Shown here in pieces: positions 13,646 to 21,441 of a DNA stretch of 24,361 nt (positions are counted from its first letter, which is position 1; every line of letters starts with the position of its first letter). The notes beneath the pieces were generated by a model. That model worked only from the letters and a program-made list of their open reading frames with translations, was not told the DNA's origin and ran no database searches. Made by a program: the position numbers and the translations under genes. The stretch comes from Candidatus Uhrbacteria bacterium (GTDB lineage Bacteria > Patescibacteriota > Patescibacteriia > 2-12-FULL-60-25). The DNA lies in NCBI GenBank assembly GCA_009691315.1, contig SICT01000007.1, positions 1 to 24,361 on the forward strand, written 5' to 3'.

Positions 13646-14254
13646 ATGATCGATGCAAAGCTCGTTTATGATCTGCGTAATCGTACCGGCGCAGGAATTG
13701 TTGATTGCAAAAATGCTTTGGAAGAAGCGGGAGGGGACATGGAAAAAGCCATTGAGGTTTTGAAAAAGAAAGGCGCCATTAAAGCGGCGAAGAAAATGTC
13801 TGAGCGTCAGGCAAGTGAAGGAGTGATCGCGACCTATATCCACCACAATGGAAAACTCGCCGCCATGCTTGAGCTTGCTTGTGAAACGGATTTTGTGGCA
13901 CGCAATGAGGAGTTTAAAGCCTTAGCCAATGATCTTGCGCTCCAAGTCGCGGCCATGGACCCACAATATGTGAGTCCGGAAACCATTCCGGCTGAGGTGA
14001 TTGAGAAAAAGAAGCAAGAATTTCTCGCAGAACTCGCGGAAGACAAAAAGCCAGAAGAAATTAAATTAAAGATCATCGAAGGCAAGTTGAACAAATGGTA
14101 TACGGATGTGTGTTTAACGAAGCAATTTTTTATCAAAAACGAAGAACAGACCATTGAGCAACTGATCAATGAGAAGATCGCCAAGATTGGCGAGAAGATC
14201 GTCCCCACACGGTTTACCAGAATGCAGATGGCCTCCGGCACGGGAGGAGCGTGA
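13646..14254 (+). CDS. tsf: translation elongation factor Ts, short form
   Basis: Nucleotide exchange factor for EF-Tu, 202 aa. It has the N-terminal UBA-like domain (LRNRTGAGIVDCKNALEEAGGD shortened here as residues 10-31) and TDFVARN (81-87), whose Asp-Phe inserts into EF-Tu. It lacks much of the C-terminal part present in the 280-aa E. coli protein, like other short EF-Ts versions. It follows rpsB by 22 nt with no SD and is closed by a strong terminator. Confidence 0.96.
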   Translation: MIDAKLVYDLRNRTGAGIVDCKNALEEAGGDMEKAIEVLKKKGAIKAAKKMSERQASEGVIATYIHHNGKLAAMLELACETDFVARNEEFKALANDLALQVAAMDPQYVSPETIPAEVIEKKKQEFLAELAEDKKPEEIKLKIIEGKLNKWYTDVCLTKQFFIKNEEQTIEQLINEKIAKIGEKIVPTRFTRMQMASGTGGA

Positions 14255-14283
14255 TTCATCACGCCTGGTCCGAGAAGCAAGAA

Positions 14284-14311
14284 AATCCCATTGACAAAAT
14301 GGGATTTTTTT
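14284..14311 (+). terminator. terminator of rpsB-tsf
   Basis: AATCCCATT (14284-14292) pairs with AATGGGATT (14298-14306), followed by T's to 14311. The loop side contains TTGACA (14291-14296); a poor TGTCAT follows at 17 nt, so a promoter for the next gene could be interleaved, but this is weak. Confidence 0.85.
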
Positions 14312-14362
14312 GATGTCATAGATTCGCAACTTTTGCCACCACCTCTCAAAGGAGGCCTGTCC

Positions 14363-15010
14363 ATGGCACGTCGTAAACGATCTGTTCGTGATCAACTTGG
14401 TCGGATTCTCCGCGAATGGGAGATCGATGAGAGCAGGGAACAGACCCTGGTTCATTCCATCAAGGCATCGATGGTCTGGGAGCGTCTCGCGCTCAGCGCG
14501 GCAGAAGCGCTCGAGTTTGGGGTCAAGCTCCCGGCCTATAGGCTCGACGTCTACATGAGTCAGCGTCGGTACATCGTGTGGGCGACGGGCGATGCCGAGG
14601 TGCCGGTCAAGGTGCTCGATCCGGATCATCCGAACAAGTTGATGAGTAACGAGCCGGCCGCCTTGATCCGCGACGAGTTGGGGATCATCGCGAGCAAGTG
14701 GAACGTGTCGCTCGACGATCTGCTCAAAAAACTTGCGCTGCTTAAGACCGTGACCGCGACCCACTGCTGCGTCCCGGCACGTGAGCTGGACAAGGATGAG
14801 GCCCGCGACTTCCATGTGAGTCTTCCGGCTTTCATCCTACAGATCCGGACGCATGGCTTGATCGTGTTCCTGTCGGTTTCCGGCAAGACGCGCACGGCCT
14901 GCATCAGCTACACGGGCGACCTCAAGGCCATGAAGATGGAAGGTCGCCGCATGGGCCATGGTGCGCGTTCGGACTTCGAGGTCGAAGGCGGCTCACGTCA
15001 GGACGACTGA
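14363..15010 (+). CDS. GC-rich hypothetical protein, 215 aa
   Basis: I do not recognise this protein. It is soluble, basic at the N terminus (MARRKRSVRDQL), with no signal peptide or membrane segment. An internal similarity is suggested by ALEFGVKLPAYRLDVYMSQ (residues 49-67) and a later FHVSLPAFILQIRTHGLIVF, each followed by strand-like segments, hinting at a duplicated unit. It has the strongest SD of the window (AAAGGAGG, 7 nt before ATG) and is enclosed by terminators, forming a monocistronic unit. Codon use is GC-rich like the DGR target gene and unlike its neighbours, so it may be acquired or highly expressed. It has no similarity to the TR. Confidence 0.8.
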   Translation: MARRKRSVRDQLGRILREWEIDESREQTLVHSIKASMVWERLALSAAEALEFGVKLPAYRLDVYMSQRRYIVWATGDAEVPVKVLDPDHPNKLMSNEPAALIRDELGIIASKWNVSLDDLLKKLALLKTVTATHCCVPARELDKDEARDFHVSLPAFILQIRTHGLIVFLSVSGKTRTACISYTGDLKAMKMEGRRMGHGARSDFEVEGGSRQDD

Positions 15011-15021
15011 TCTTTTTTCTC

Positions 15022-15045
15022 GCCGCTGTTCTCAGTGGCTTTTTT
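15022..15045 (+). terminator. terminator after the GC-rich gene
   Basis: GCCGCTG (15022-15028) and CAGTGGC (15033-15039) form a 7-bp stem with one G-U pair and a TTCT loop, then six T's. Confidence 0.8.
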
Positions 15046-15049
15046 GTTT

Positions 15050-15077
15050 TTGGAAATAGTCTGTGTACAGGTATCGT
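15050..15077 (+). promoter_or_regulatory. possible promoter of the surface-protein gene
   Basis: TTGGAA (15050-15055), 16 nt, TATCGT (15072-15077), about 13 nt before the ATG at 15091. The same two hexamers at the same spacing occur ahead of the DGR template. Hexamer matches are only moderate. Confidence 0.35.
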
Positions 15078-15090
15078 CGCTTATGGCAAA

Positions 15091-16131
15091 ATGATCACTA
15101 TTATGAAATGGGGGATTTTTTTGATCGTTTTTCTTCTTCTTGTTCCCGCCGTTCCGATTCGCGCCGCAGGGTGTCAATTTGATGTTTCTCCGAGTTCTAT
15201 CTCGCTCAATCCGCCGGAACCGATTATTGATGTGCCTGAGCGAATTTATTTTACGATCAATCACAATTGTCCGTTTGATGTGGAAGGGTCAGTTCAATTT
15301 TTTGTTGATGGAACGCCGATTACTTTTAAAGCTTTTTCGGTAAAACAGAATGGGAAGCCAGATGAGATGTGGACTTCCTGGACTCCGCATGGGGCAGGGG
15401 ATCATACTTTTTCTGTGCGCATTGCATCAGAAGGTGCTCCGGCAGATCTTGAAAAGCCTCCAGAGATCAAACTCCCTCTTTTTATTGATCTTGATACGGA
15501 TCATGATTTGGTCGGCAATCGAATAGATTTAGATGACGACAATGATCAGGTTCTGGATACGCAAGATCAATTTCCACTTGATCCCACACGCTCTAAAGAT
15601 ACGGATGGAGATGGAATTGAAGATACCGTGGATTCAGATGATGATAATGATGGCCTATACGATGTGGAAGAAGTGAAGCTTGGTACAGACCCATTAAAAC
15701 GAGATACGGATGGTGATGGTGTGGGGGATAAAGAAGATGCCTATCCCTTAGACCCAAAGCGTTCAAAGGTTCCGCCACCACCTGCGCCTGCTCCAGCACC
15801 TCGCCCGACTCCTCCTCCAGCAATTTCTCATGTGTCAAAATCTCAAATAGTGTCGAAAATAGTGTCGAACCAAACAAAGGTCATAGAGATCCCAGCAGAG
15901 ATTATTCCGGTTCCTGTGGTCGATCAACCGGTATTTGAAACGATCACCATTCCTGAACCGACGATTGTCCAAAAAGAGAAGGTATCCATGAGTGAGAGTC
16001 CTGCCTCCTCATCCAGTTCTTGGATCTCGGCTATTCTGAAGACGTTTATGGAAAATCGTTGGCTGTTAGGTGTGATCGTTGTCGGCCTAGGAGCGGCTGG
16101 CGGGTTTTTCTGGTTAAGCAAAAGAGAATAG
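15091..16131 (+). CDS. secreted, membrane-anchored protein with thrombospondin type-3 repeats
   Basis: A 346-aa envelope protein. Residues 1-26 are a Sec signal peptide; C28 follows AAG, so a lipobox-like reading is possible but poor. Residues 28-130 look like a beta-sandwich (Ig/CARDB-like) with Cys28 and Cys60 as a possible disulfide. Residues 133-225 are thrombospondin type-3-like calcium repeats (DLDDDND, DTDGDGIED, DSDDDNDG, DTDGDGVGD). A Pro-rich linker follows (228-243), then a Ser-rich stretch and a C-terminal transmembrane helix (about 323-342) with KRE at the end. It likely projects an adhesion or binding domain outward. ATG 15103 is an alternative start. It stands alone after a terminator. 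Confidence 0.82.
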   Translation: MITIMKWGIFLIVFLLLVPAVPIRAAGCQFDVSPSSISLNPPEPIIDVPERIYFTINHNCPFDVEGSVQFFVDGTPITFKAFSVKQNGKPDEMWTSWTPHGAGDHTFSVRIASEGAPADLEKPPEIKLPLFIDLDTDHDLVGNRIDLDDDNDQVLDTQDQFPLDPTRSKDTDGDGIEDTVDSDDDNDGLYDVEEVKLGTDPLKRDTDGDGVGDKEDAYPLDPKRSKVPPPPAPAPAPRPTPPPAISHVSKSQIVSKIVSNQTKVIEIPAEIIPVPVVDQPVFETITIPEPTIVQKEKVSMSESPASSSSSWISAILKTFMENRWLLGVIVVGLGAAGGFFWLSKRE

Positions 16132-16169
16132 TGTATTTTTTCTCAATACGTTAAACATTGAATACTTTT

Positions 16170-17186
16170 ATGAATATCGCGATTAATGGATTTGGTCGGA
16201 TTGGCCGAAATGTGTTTAAAGCAGGCTTGGAGAAAGTGGGTTTTCGTGTGGTGGCGATTAACGATTTGACGGACACCAAGACGTTGGCTCATTTATTGAA
16301 ACATGACACGGTGTATCGGACATTTGATCATGAGGTAACTTACGATGAAAAAACGTTGATCGTGGATGGAAAAAAAATTGTGGTGTGTGCGGAAAAAGAT
16401 CCAAAAATGTTGCCTTGGAAAAAAATGAAGATTGATGTGGTGCTTGAGTGTACTGGGCGTTTTGCAGATCTCGAAGGCGCATCACAACATATTACGGCCG
16501 GAGCAAAACGCGTGATTATTTCAGCACCTGCCAAAGGTGGTGTCCCGACGCATGTGATTGGGGTGAATGAGAAGAGCGCGGGGAAGAACGCGGCTGTGAT
16601 TAATAATGCGAGCTGTACGACCAATTGTATTGCACCGGTCGCCGCCATTATCGAATCTGCTTTTGGGATCAAGAAAGCCATGATGACAACCATTCATAGC
16701 TACACAGCCGAACAAAATCTCGTGGATGGCCCACCGCCAGGATTGAAATCGGGCGACCTTCGTCGTGCACGCGCGGCCGCTCAAAATATTATTCCAACGA
16801 CAACCGGTGCCGCCATTGCCACAACCGAAGTCATTCCGCAGTTAAAAGGGCTGTTTGACGGTTTGGCGATTCGTGTGCCGACGCCTGTTGGATCATTGTC
16901 TGACTTCACGTTTTTGCTTAAGAAAAAAACAACCGTCGAAGAAGTGAATCAAGTTTTGGTTAAGGCGAGTAAGCAGGCGAACTGGAAGGGAATCGTGGAA
17001 GTGACAAACGAGCCTCTCGTGTCATCAGATTTTATTGGTCATCCCGCTTCCGCGATTGTTGATCTGACGCTTACCAAGGTTGTAGATGGAGATTTTCTCA
17101 AGATTATTGCTTGGTATGACAATGAGTGGGGGTATTCGTGCCGATTGGCGGAGATGGCGCTGTTGGTGGGAAAGAATTTAAAATAA
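16170..17186 (+). CDS. gap: glyceraldehyde-3-phosphate dehydrogenase
   Basis: Type I GAPDH, 338 aa, oxidising glyceraldehyde-3-phosphate to 1,3-bisphosphoglycerate. It shows the NAD-binding INGFGRIGRNVFK at the N terminus, ASCTTNC with catalytic Cys149, His176 in TIHSYTAEQ, and WYDNEWGYS near the C terminus. ATG 16170 gives the canonical N terminus; a TTG 12 nt upstream is less likely. No SD is visible. It begins the lower-glycolysis cluster and is followed after one base by the metallophosphoesterase gene. Confidence 0.97.
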   Translation: MNIAINGFGRIGRNVFKAGLEKVGFRVVAINDLTDTKTLAHLLKHDTVYRTFDHEVTYDEKTLIVDGKKIVVCAEKDPKMLPWKKMKIDVVLECTGRFADLEGASQHITAGAKRVIISAPAKGGVPTHVIGVNEKSAGKNAAVINNASCTTNCIAPVAAIIESAFGIKKAMMTTIHSYTAEQNLVDGPPPGLKSGDLRRARAAAQNIIPTTTGAAIATTEVIPQLKGLFDGLAIRVPTPVGSLSDFTFLLKKKTTVEEVNQVLVKASKQANWKGIVEVTNEPLVSSDFIGHPASAIVDLTLTKVVDGDFLKIIAWYDNEWGYSCRLAEMALLVGKNLK

Positions 17187-17187
17187 A

Positions 17188-18090
17188 ATGGTTGCGGTTG
17201 AGTCTACCCGTTTGGAGCATCCCATGTTTGCCTGGGCGTATTGGATATTGGTGTTGATTGCCGTTGTGGCCATCTATGCAGGGATGCGTTTGCAGTGGTG
17301 GTGGCTCACGATTCTTTTTTTGATCGCGCTTGGTCTTTTATTGTATGGCCGATATATCGAACCGCATCTCGTGACGGTCAAATCATATGCGCTCGCGCTT
17401 GTTGATCAGCCTAAAACAAAATTACGGATTGTGTTTTTATCGGATTTTCACGCCAGCAAATTTAAGAGCGCAAAATTTTTTGAGCGCGTCGCGACCAAAG
17501 TCAACGCGCTCGAACCGGATATCGTGTTGATCGGCGGTGATTTGGTGGAAGAGCACGCGCAATATCTGCCGGTGGTTAAATCACTGGCGCACATCAAAGC
17601 AAAATGCGGAAAATATTTTATTCTTGGCAATCACGATTATTTGGATGATCCACAGGCCGTACGTCGAGCGCTTAAGGAATGGGGGTACCATGAAATCACG
17701 AACGCCGCGATCACTCTGCATTGTGGTGGTCAGGCACTCCGTCTCGTTGGGCTTGATGATTCCTGGTATGGGGTGCCGGATCTCCGGGTGATACACGAAG
17801 CCCATCACACACCATCTCTCCTGATCGTTCATCAACCAGACGCGCTCTTGGATATTCAACCGGAGGAAGCGGATCTGATTCTCATGGGCCATACGCACGG
17901 CGGCCAGATTCGTTTACCATTTATTGGCGCGCTAAAACCTTTACCCCAAGTTCTCCCCCAATCCTTTGATCGTGGTTTAAAAAAATGGCATGACATTCCT
18001 GTCATTATTTCACAGGGTCTCGGGGAAGCTGATACACGCGCTCGCCTTTTTTGTCCGCCACAGATTGTGGTAGTGGAAGTGGGAATTTAG
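17188..18090 (+). CDS. membrane-anchored metallophosphoesterase (YaeI/YkuE-like)
   Basis: A 300-aa protein with two N-terminal membrane helices (about 13-33 and 38-54) and a calcineurin-like phosphoesterase domain. The dimetal site is complete: SDFHAS (D86, H88), GGDLV (D118), GNHD (147-150), H215 in VHQPD and GHTHGGQ (234-240). Related proteins act on phospholipid or UDP-lipid phosphodiesters at the membrane; the substrate here is unknown. It starts one base after gap, which suggests co-transcription, though a metabolic link with glycolysis is not evident. Confidence 0.87.
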   Translation: MVAVESTRLEHPMFAWAYWILVLIAVVAIYAGMRLQWWWLTILFLIALGLLLYGRYIEPHLVTVKSYALALVDQPKTKLRIVFLSDFHASKFKSAKFFERVATKVNALEPDIVLIGGDLVEEHAQYLPVVKSLAHIKAKCGKYFILGNHDYLDDPQAVRRALKEWGYHEITNAAITLHCGGQALRLVGLDDSWYGVPDLRVIHEAHHTPSLLIVHQPDALLDIQPEEADLILMGHTHGGQIRLPFIGALKPLPQVLPQSFDRGLKKWHDIPVIISQGLGEADTRARLFCPPQIVVVEVGI

Positions 18091-18102
18091 TATACTGCCT
18101 GC

Positions 18103-19155
18103 ATGAAATTAAAGACCCTGCCGGAAAATTTTGATCTCAGAGGCAAACGTGTGCTCTTGCGCATGGATTGGAATGTGGCTCTTCCGGCAAAGGGCCAGCC
18201 ATCAACGGAAGGATTGATGAAAATTCAGAATTCCATCGCGACGATCAAGATGCTGGCGAAGCGGGGAGCGATTGTCATTCTTTTGACCCACGTCGGCCGT
18301 CCGGAAAAATTTGACGCCAAGCTTTCAACCAAGCGATTCATCCCTCTTCTCAAAAAACGGTTTCATTCAGCCGTCCAGTTTCATCCAGATCTTCGTCAAC
18401 CAATCAAGCAGGCTCGACCAGGTTCTATTTATCTTTTGGAAAATGTGCGATTTGAAGAGGGGGAATCGTCAAACGATCTCAAGCTCGCACAAGCCTACGC
18501 AAAATTTGGCGATCTCTATATGAATGACGCTTTTGCTTCGTGGCAGGCGCAGACGACGATCGTCGGCATTCCGAAATTTCTTCCTGCCTATGCTGGTCCG
18601 GAGCTGGTCAAAGAAGTGACGGTGCTTAGTCGATTGCTGTCGCATCCAAAAAGACCGTTCTTTGCTGTGATCGGTGGCGGAAAAATTTCGACCAAACTTC
18701 CGGTGATCAAATCACTTCTCAAAATTTGTGATGGGGTGTGTGTTGGCGGGGCGATTGCCAATGTGATGCCGGCTCGCGAAGCGAAGAATAAGAAAATATT
18801 TTTACCTGTAGACGTGGTTCGTTCGGGTGATGAGATTCGTGACATGGGGCCCAAGACGTTGGTCAGTTGGCGTGAGCGATTAAAGTCTGCACGAACGATT
18901 TTGTGGAATGGACCGGTCGGGATGATTGAGGATCCACGTTTTGCCAAAGGTTCGTTGGCTTTGGCTCGCATGCTGGCACAAGACATTCCGTCATCGACTT
19001 ATAAAATCGTCGGCGGCGGAGATACGATCCCGCTGGTGGCAAAAACAAAAACGACTCATCAGTTTGATCACGTGTCTATGGGTGGGGGAGCGATGCTTGA
19101 GTTTTTGATTCATAAAGGTCGCTTGCCTGGGTTGGTTACTTTGCAAAAGAAGTGA
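18103..19155 (+). CDS. pgk: phosphoglycerate kinase, short and divergent
   Basis: PGK transferring phosphate from 1,3-bisphosphoglycerate to ADP. Recognisable are RVLLRMDWNV (16-25), LTHVGRP (61-67), ENVRFEEGE (113-121), GGGKISTKLPVI (191-202), WNGPVG, GGGDT and a final SMGGGAMLEFL. At 350 aa it is shorter than the usual 390-400. The segment after NDAF (141-144) reads ASWQAQTTIVG where most PGKs have a HRAH basic patch that helps bind the phosphoglycerate, so activity deserves checking. A TATACT (18091-18096) sits just before the ATG, suggesting a near-leaderless transcript. Confidence 0.93.
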   Translation: MKLKTLPENFDLRGKRVLLRMDWNVALPAKGQPSTEGLMKIQNSIATIKMLAKRGAIVILLTHVGRPEKFDAKLSTKRFIPLLKKRFHSAVQFHPDLRQPIKQARPGSIYLLENVRFEEGESSNDLKLAQAYAKFGDLYMNDAFASWQAQTTIVGIPKFLPAYAGPELVKEVTVLSRLLSHPKRPFFAVIGGGKISTKLPVIKSLLKICDGVCVGGAIANVMPAREAKNKKIFLPVDVVRSGDEIRDMGPKTLVSWRERLKSARTILWNGPVGMIEDPRFAKGSLALARMLAQDIPSSTYKIVGGGDTIPLVAKTKTTHQFDHVSMGGGAMLEFLIHKGRLPGLVTLQKK

Positions 19156-19178
19156 TACACTCTCAATAAGAATCTTAA

Positions 19179-19964
19179 ATGAATTTTTTTATGAATAATT
19201 TTTGGCCAAATTGGAAAGAGGAGCGCTGGTTTGCGTTTTGGTTAAGCCTTCTGTTGATTGGGCTTGGAGTATTTTCGTTGGTCAAAGCTTGGAATGCCGT
19301 GTCTGAGCATGATCAGATCGGTCGTGTACCGTTGTCACGCGATACCATCACGATTGATGGGGAAGGTAAGGTGACGGGAAAGCCAACGCTGGCGCAGGTG
19401 GATGTTGGTTTGTATTTGGACGGGAAAGATGTTCCAGATCTGCAAAATCAGAATAGCCAGAAAGTGAATGCGATTTTAGCGGCCATGAAACAGCTCGGTA
19501 TTGCCGAAGCTGATATTCAAACGAGCAATTACACCATCTCACCAAAATTTGAATATAAAGATGGAGCGCAGAATGTGATCGGATATTCAGTTTCACAATC
19601 GATCACGCTCAAAGTTCGTGACTTATCTAAATTGAGTGCTGTACTGGCAAAAGCCGGGCAGTTGGGAACGAATCAGGTGAATGGAGTGACATTTACGATT
19701 GATGATCCAAGGGAGATGAGACAAGAAGCTCGCAAGAAAGCCTTAGAAGATGCGCGGGGTAAGGCGGATGAGTTGGCTAAAGCTTTGGGAGTGCAGGTGG
19801 CGCGAGTGGTGACGTTTTCTGAAGGATCGGCTCCTGTTGGCCAGCCAGTTCCCTATCTGTATCGCGCCGAAGGGATGGGTGGTGGTGGGGGTGCGGCACC
19901 GGAAATTGCGCCAGGTGCACTGGATGTGATTTCACGAGTGTCGGTTACTTTTGAGATTCGCTAA
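19179..19964 (+). CDS. SIMPL-domain (DUF541) membrane-anchored protein
   Basis: A 261-aa protein with one N-terminal membrane helix (about 18-37) and an extracytoplasmic SIMPL/DUF541 domain, recognised from ITIDGEGKVTGKPTLAQVDVG, the AMKQLGIAEADIQTSNYTISP segment, GYSVSQSITLKVRD and the ARGKADELAKALG helix. Family members (for example E. coli YggE) are linked to oxidative-stress tolerance and some form oligomeric periplasmic rings; the molecular function is not well defined. ATG 19191 is an alternative start. It lies between pgk and eno, 1 nt before the enolase ATG, so it is likely co-transcribed. Confidence 0.88.
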   Translation: MNFFMNNFWPNWKEERWFAFWLSLLLIGLGVFSLVKAWNAVSEHDQIGRVPLSRDTITIDGEGKVTGKPTLAQVDVGLYLDGKDVPDLQNQNSQKVNAILAAMKQLGIAEADIQTSNYTISPKFEYKDGAQNVIGYSVSQSITLKVRDLSKLSAVLAKAGQLGTNQVNGVTFTIDDPREMRQEARKKALEDARGKADELAKALGVQVARVVTFSEGSAPVGQPVPYLYRAEGMGGGGGAAPEIAPGALDVISRVSVTFEIR

Positions 19965-19965
19965 C

Positions 19966-21222
19966 ATGTTTGGAGGAAATAAAATTCGTTCTGTTGTTGC
20001 GAGAGAGGTTTTGGATTCGCGTTCCAATCCAACGGTTGCTTGTCGCGTGACGTTGCAGTCTGGGGCAACGGCTGAGGCGGAAGTTCCATCGGGTGCATCT
20101 ACTGGATCGCACGAGGCTCTGGAATTACGCGATGGGGGAAAGCGTTACAACGGGCAGGGCGTGTTGAAGGCGGTTGGGAATGTGAATAAAAAAATCGCAC
20201 CGCTGCTTGCGGGAATTTCCGCGGAGCGTCAGTCAGACATTGATCATGTGATGATAGAGCTTGATGGCACGCCGAATAAATCGAAACTTGGAGCCAATGC
20301 CATTCTTGCAGTGTCACTGGCCTGCGCTCAAGCCACAGCGCTCCATCGAAAATTACCTCTTTGGAAATCTTTGCGCGAAACTTTTGATTTTCATGCGCAC
20401 CCACGTTTGCCGATTCCAACCATGAATGTGCTGAATGGTGGAGCGCATGCGGGATGGGTTATGGATGTGCAGGAGTGCATGCTTGTCCCGCAACAAAAGA
20501 AATTTTCCGAACGGTTACGCGCCGGGGTCGAAACGTTTCATGCGTTGAAAAAAATCTTAAAAGAGCGTGGAGGGGTCACGACGGTCGGAGATGAAGGAGG
20601 GTTTGCGCCAAAGTTTGCCTATGTGGAAATGGCATTTGATATTTTGCTTGAAGCGATTCAAAAAGCTGGGTATAAGCCAGGTAAAGACATTGCTCTCGCG
20701 ACCGACATCGCCAGTTCTGAGTTTTATGATCGCAAGGCCAAACTCTATCGGATGAAGGTGGAAGGGAAGAATTACACGTCAGATCAATTGCTCGCACGTT
20801 ACCAAAAATGGCAGGAGTGGTATCCGATGGAATCGATTGAAGATCCGTTTGCAGAAGATGATTGGGCGGCTTGGAAAAAAGCCTTGCCTATTCTAGGCAA
20901 GAAATCTGTGGTTGTTGGCGATGATTTTTTCGTGACCAATGTGAAACGTTTAGAAAAAGGCATTCGCGAAAAAGCCGCTAATGCCATTCTCATCAAATTT
21001 AATCAAATCGGCAGTTTGACCGAAGCAGTGGACTCAATCAATTTAGCGCATCAGGCCGGTTGGGCCACTTCCATCTCTCATCGTTCCGGTGATACGACGG
21101 ACACGACCATCTCTGATCTTTCCGTCGCCTGCGGATCAAAATATATTAAAACCGGTTCGCTCACCCGATCTGAACGCGTAGAAAAATACAACCGCCTGCT
21201 GGCGATTGAAGGGGAATTATAA
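19966..21222 (+). CDS. eno: enolase
   Basis: Enolase, 418 aa, converting 2-phosphoglycerate to phosphoenolpyruvate. Motifs include EVLDSRSNPTV (14-24), SGASTGSHEALELRD (42-56), NGGAHAGWVMDVQE (157-170), VGDEGGFAP with Glu210, IEDPF (291-295), GDDFFVTN (318-325), KFNQIGS with Lys344 and SHRSGDTTD (371-379). The ATG is one base after the preceding stop. Oddly, the only SD-like sequence (GGAGG, 19972-19976) lies inside the gene, 7 nt before an ATT codon at 19984; a non-ATG start there would still keep the enolase fold, but ATG 19966 is preferred. A TTG at 19951 is unlikely. Confidence 0.96.
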   Translation: MFGGNKIRSVVAREVLDSRSNPTVACRVTLQSGATAEAEVPSGASTGSHEALELRDGGKRYNGQGVLKAVGNVNKKIAPLLAGISAERQSDIDHVMIELDGTPNKSKLGANAILAVSLACAQATALHRKLPLWKSLRETFDFHAHPRLPIPTMNVLNGGAHAGWVMDVQECMLVPQQKKFSERLRAGVETFHALKKILKERGGVTTVGDEGGFAPKFAYVEMAFDILLEAIQKAGYKPGKDIALATDIASSEFYDRKAKLYRMKVEGKNYTSDQLLARYQKWQEWYPMESIEDPFAEDDWAAWKKALPILGKKSVVVGDDFFVTNVKRLEKGIREKAANAILIKFNQIGSLTEAVDSINLAHQAGWATSISHRSGDTTDTTISDLSVACGSKYIKTGSLTRSERVEKYNRLLAIEGEL

Positions 21223-21224
21223 TT

Positions 21225-21413
21225 TTATTTTTTTACCTTTGCGAGTTTTTTTTTGATTCCCTCGGCTTTTTTTTTATCCAATTCCACATACAGTCCTTTG
21301 ACCACGGCGCGATGCTCTTTCACGATTTTTTTGAGCGTCGCATCAAATTTTTTGTAGGCTGCCTCAATTTTTTTCTTGGCTTCAGGCGAGAGGGTGGTTG
21401 ATGGTGTTGGCAT
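21225..21413 (-). CDS. small lysine-rich helical protein, 62 aa
   Basis: A very basic protein (KKKIEAAYKKFDATLKKIV, then KKKAEGIKKKLAKVKK at the end), probably one or two long helices; no family recognised. A nucleic-acid or ribosome-binding role is possible from charge alone. ATG at 21413 is preceded, 12 nt upstream on the minus strand, by TATACT, the same near-leaderless spacing as rpmE. It is convergent with eno (2 nt apart) and divergent from the large downstream gene. Composition is low complexity, so coding status is moderately sure. Confidence 0.55.
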   Translation of the reverse strand: MPTPSTTLSPEAKKKIEAAYKKFDATLKKIVKEHRAVVKGLYVELDKKKAEGIKKKLAKVKK

Positions 21414-21441
21414 AGTAATAAAAAGAGTATAACATCTTTTC

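Noticed and set aside
14363..15010. Second DGR target gene
   Set aside because: Its 3' end shows no alignment to the template repeat and lacks the GSVSGFLP end; only composition is shared.
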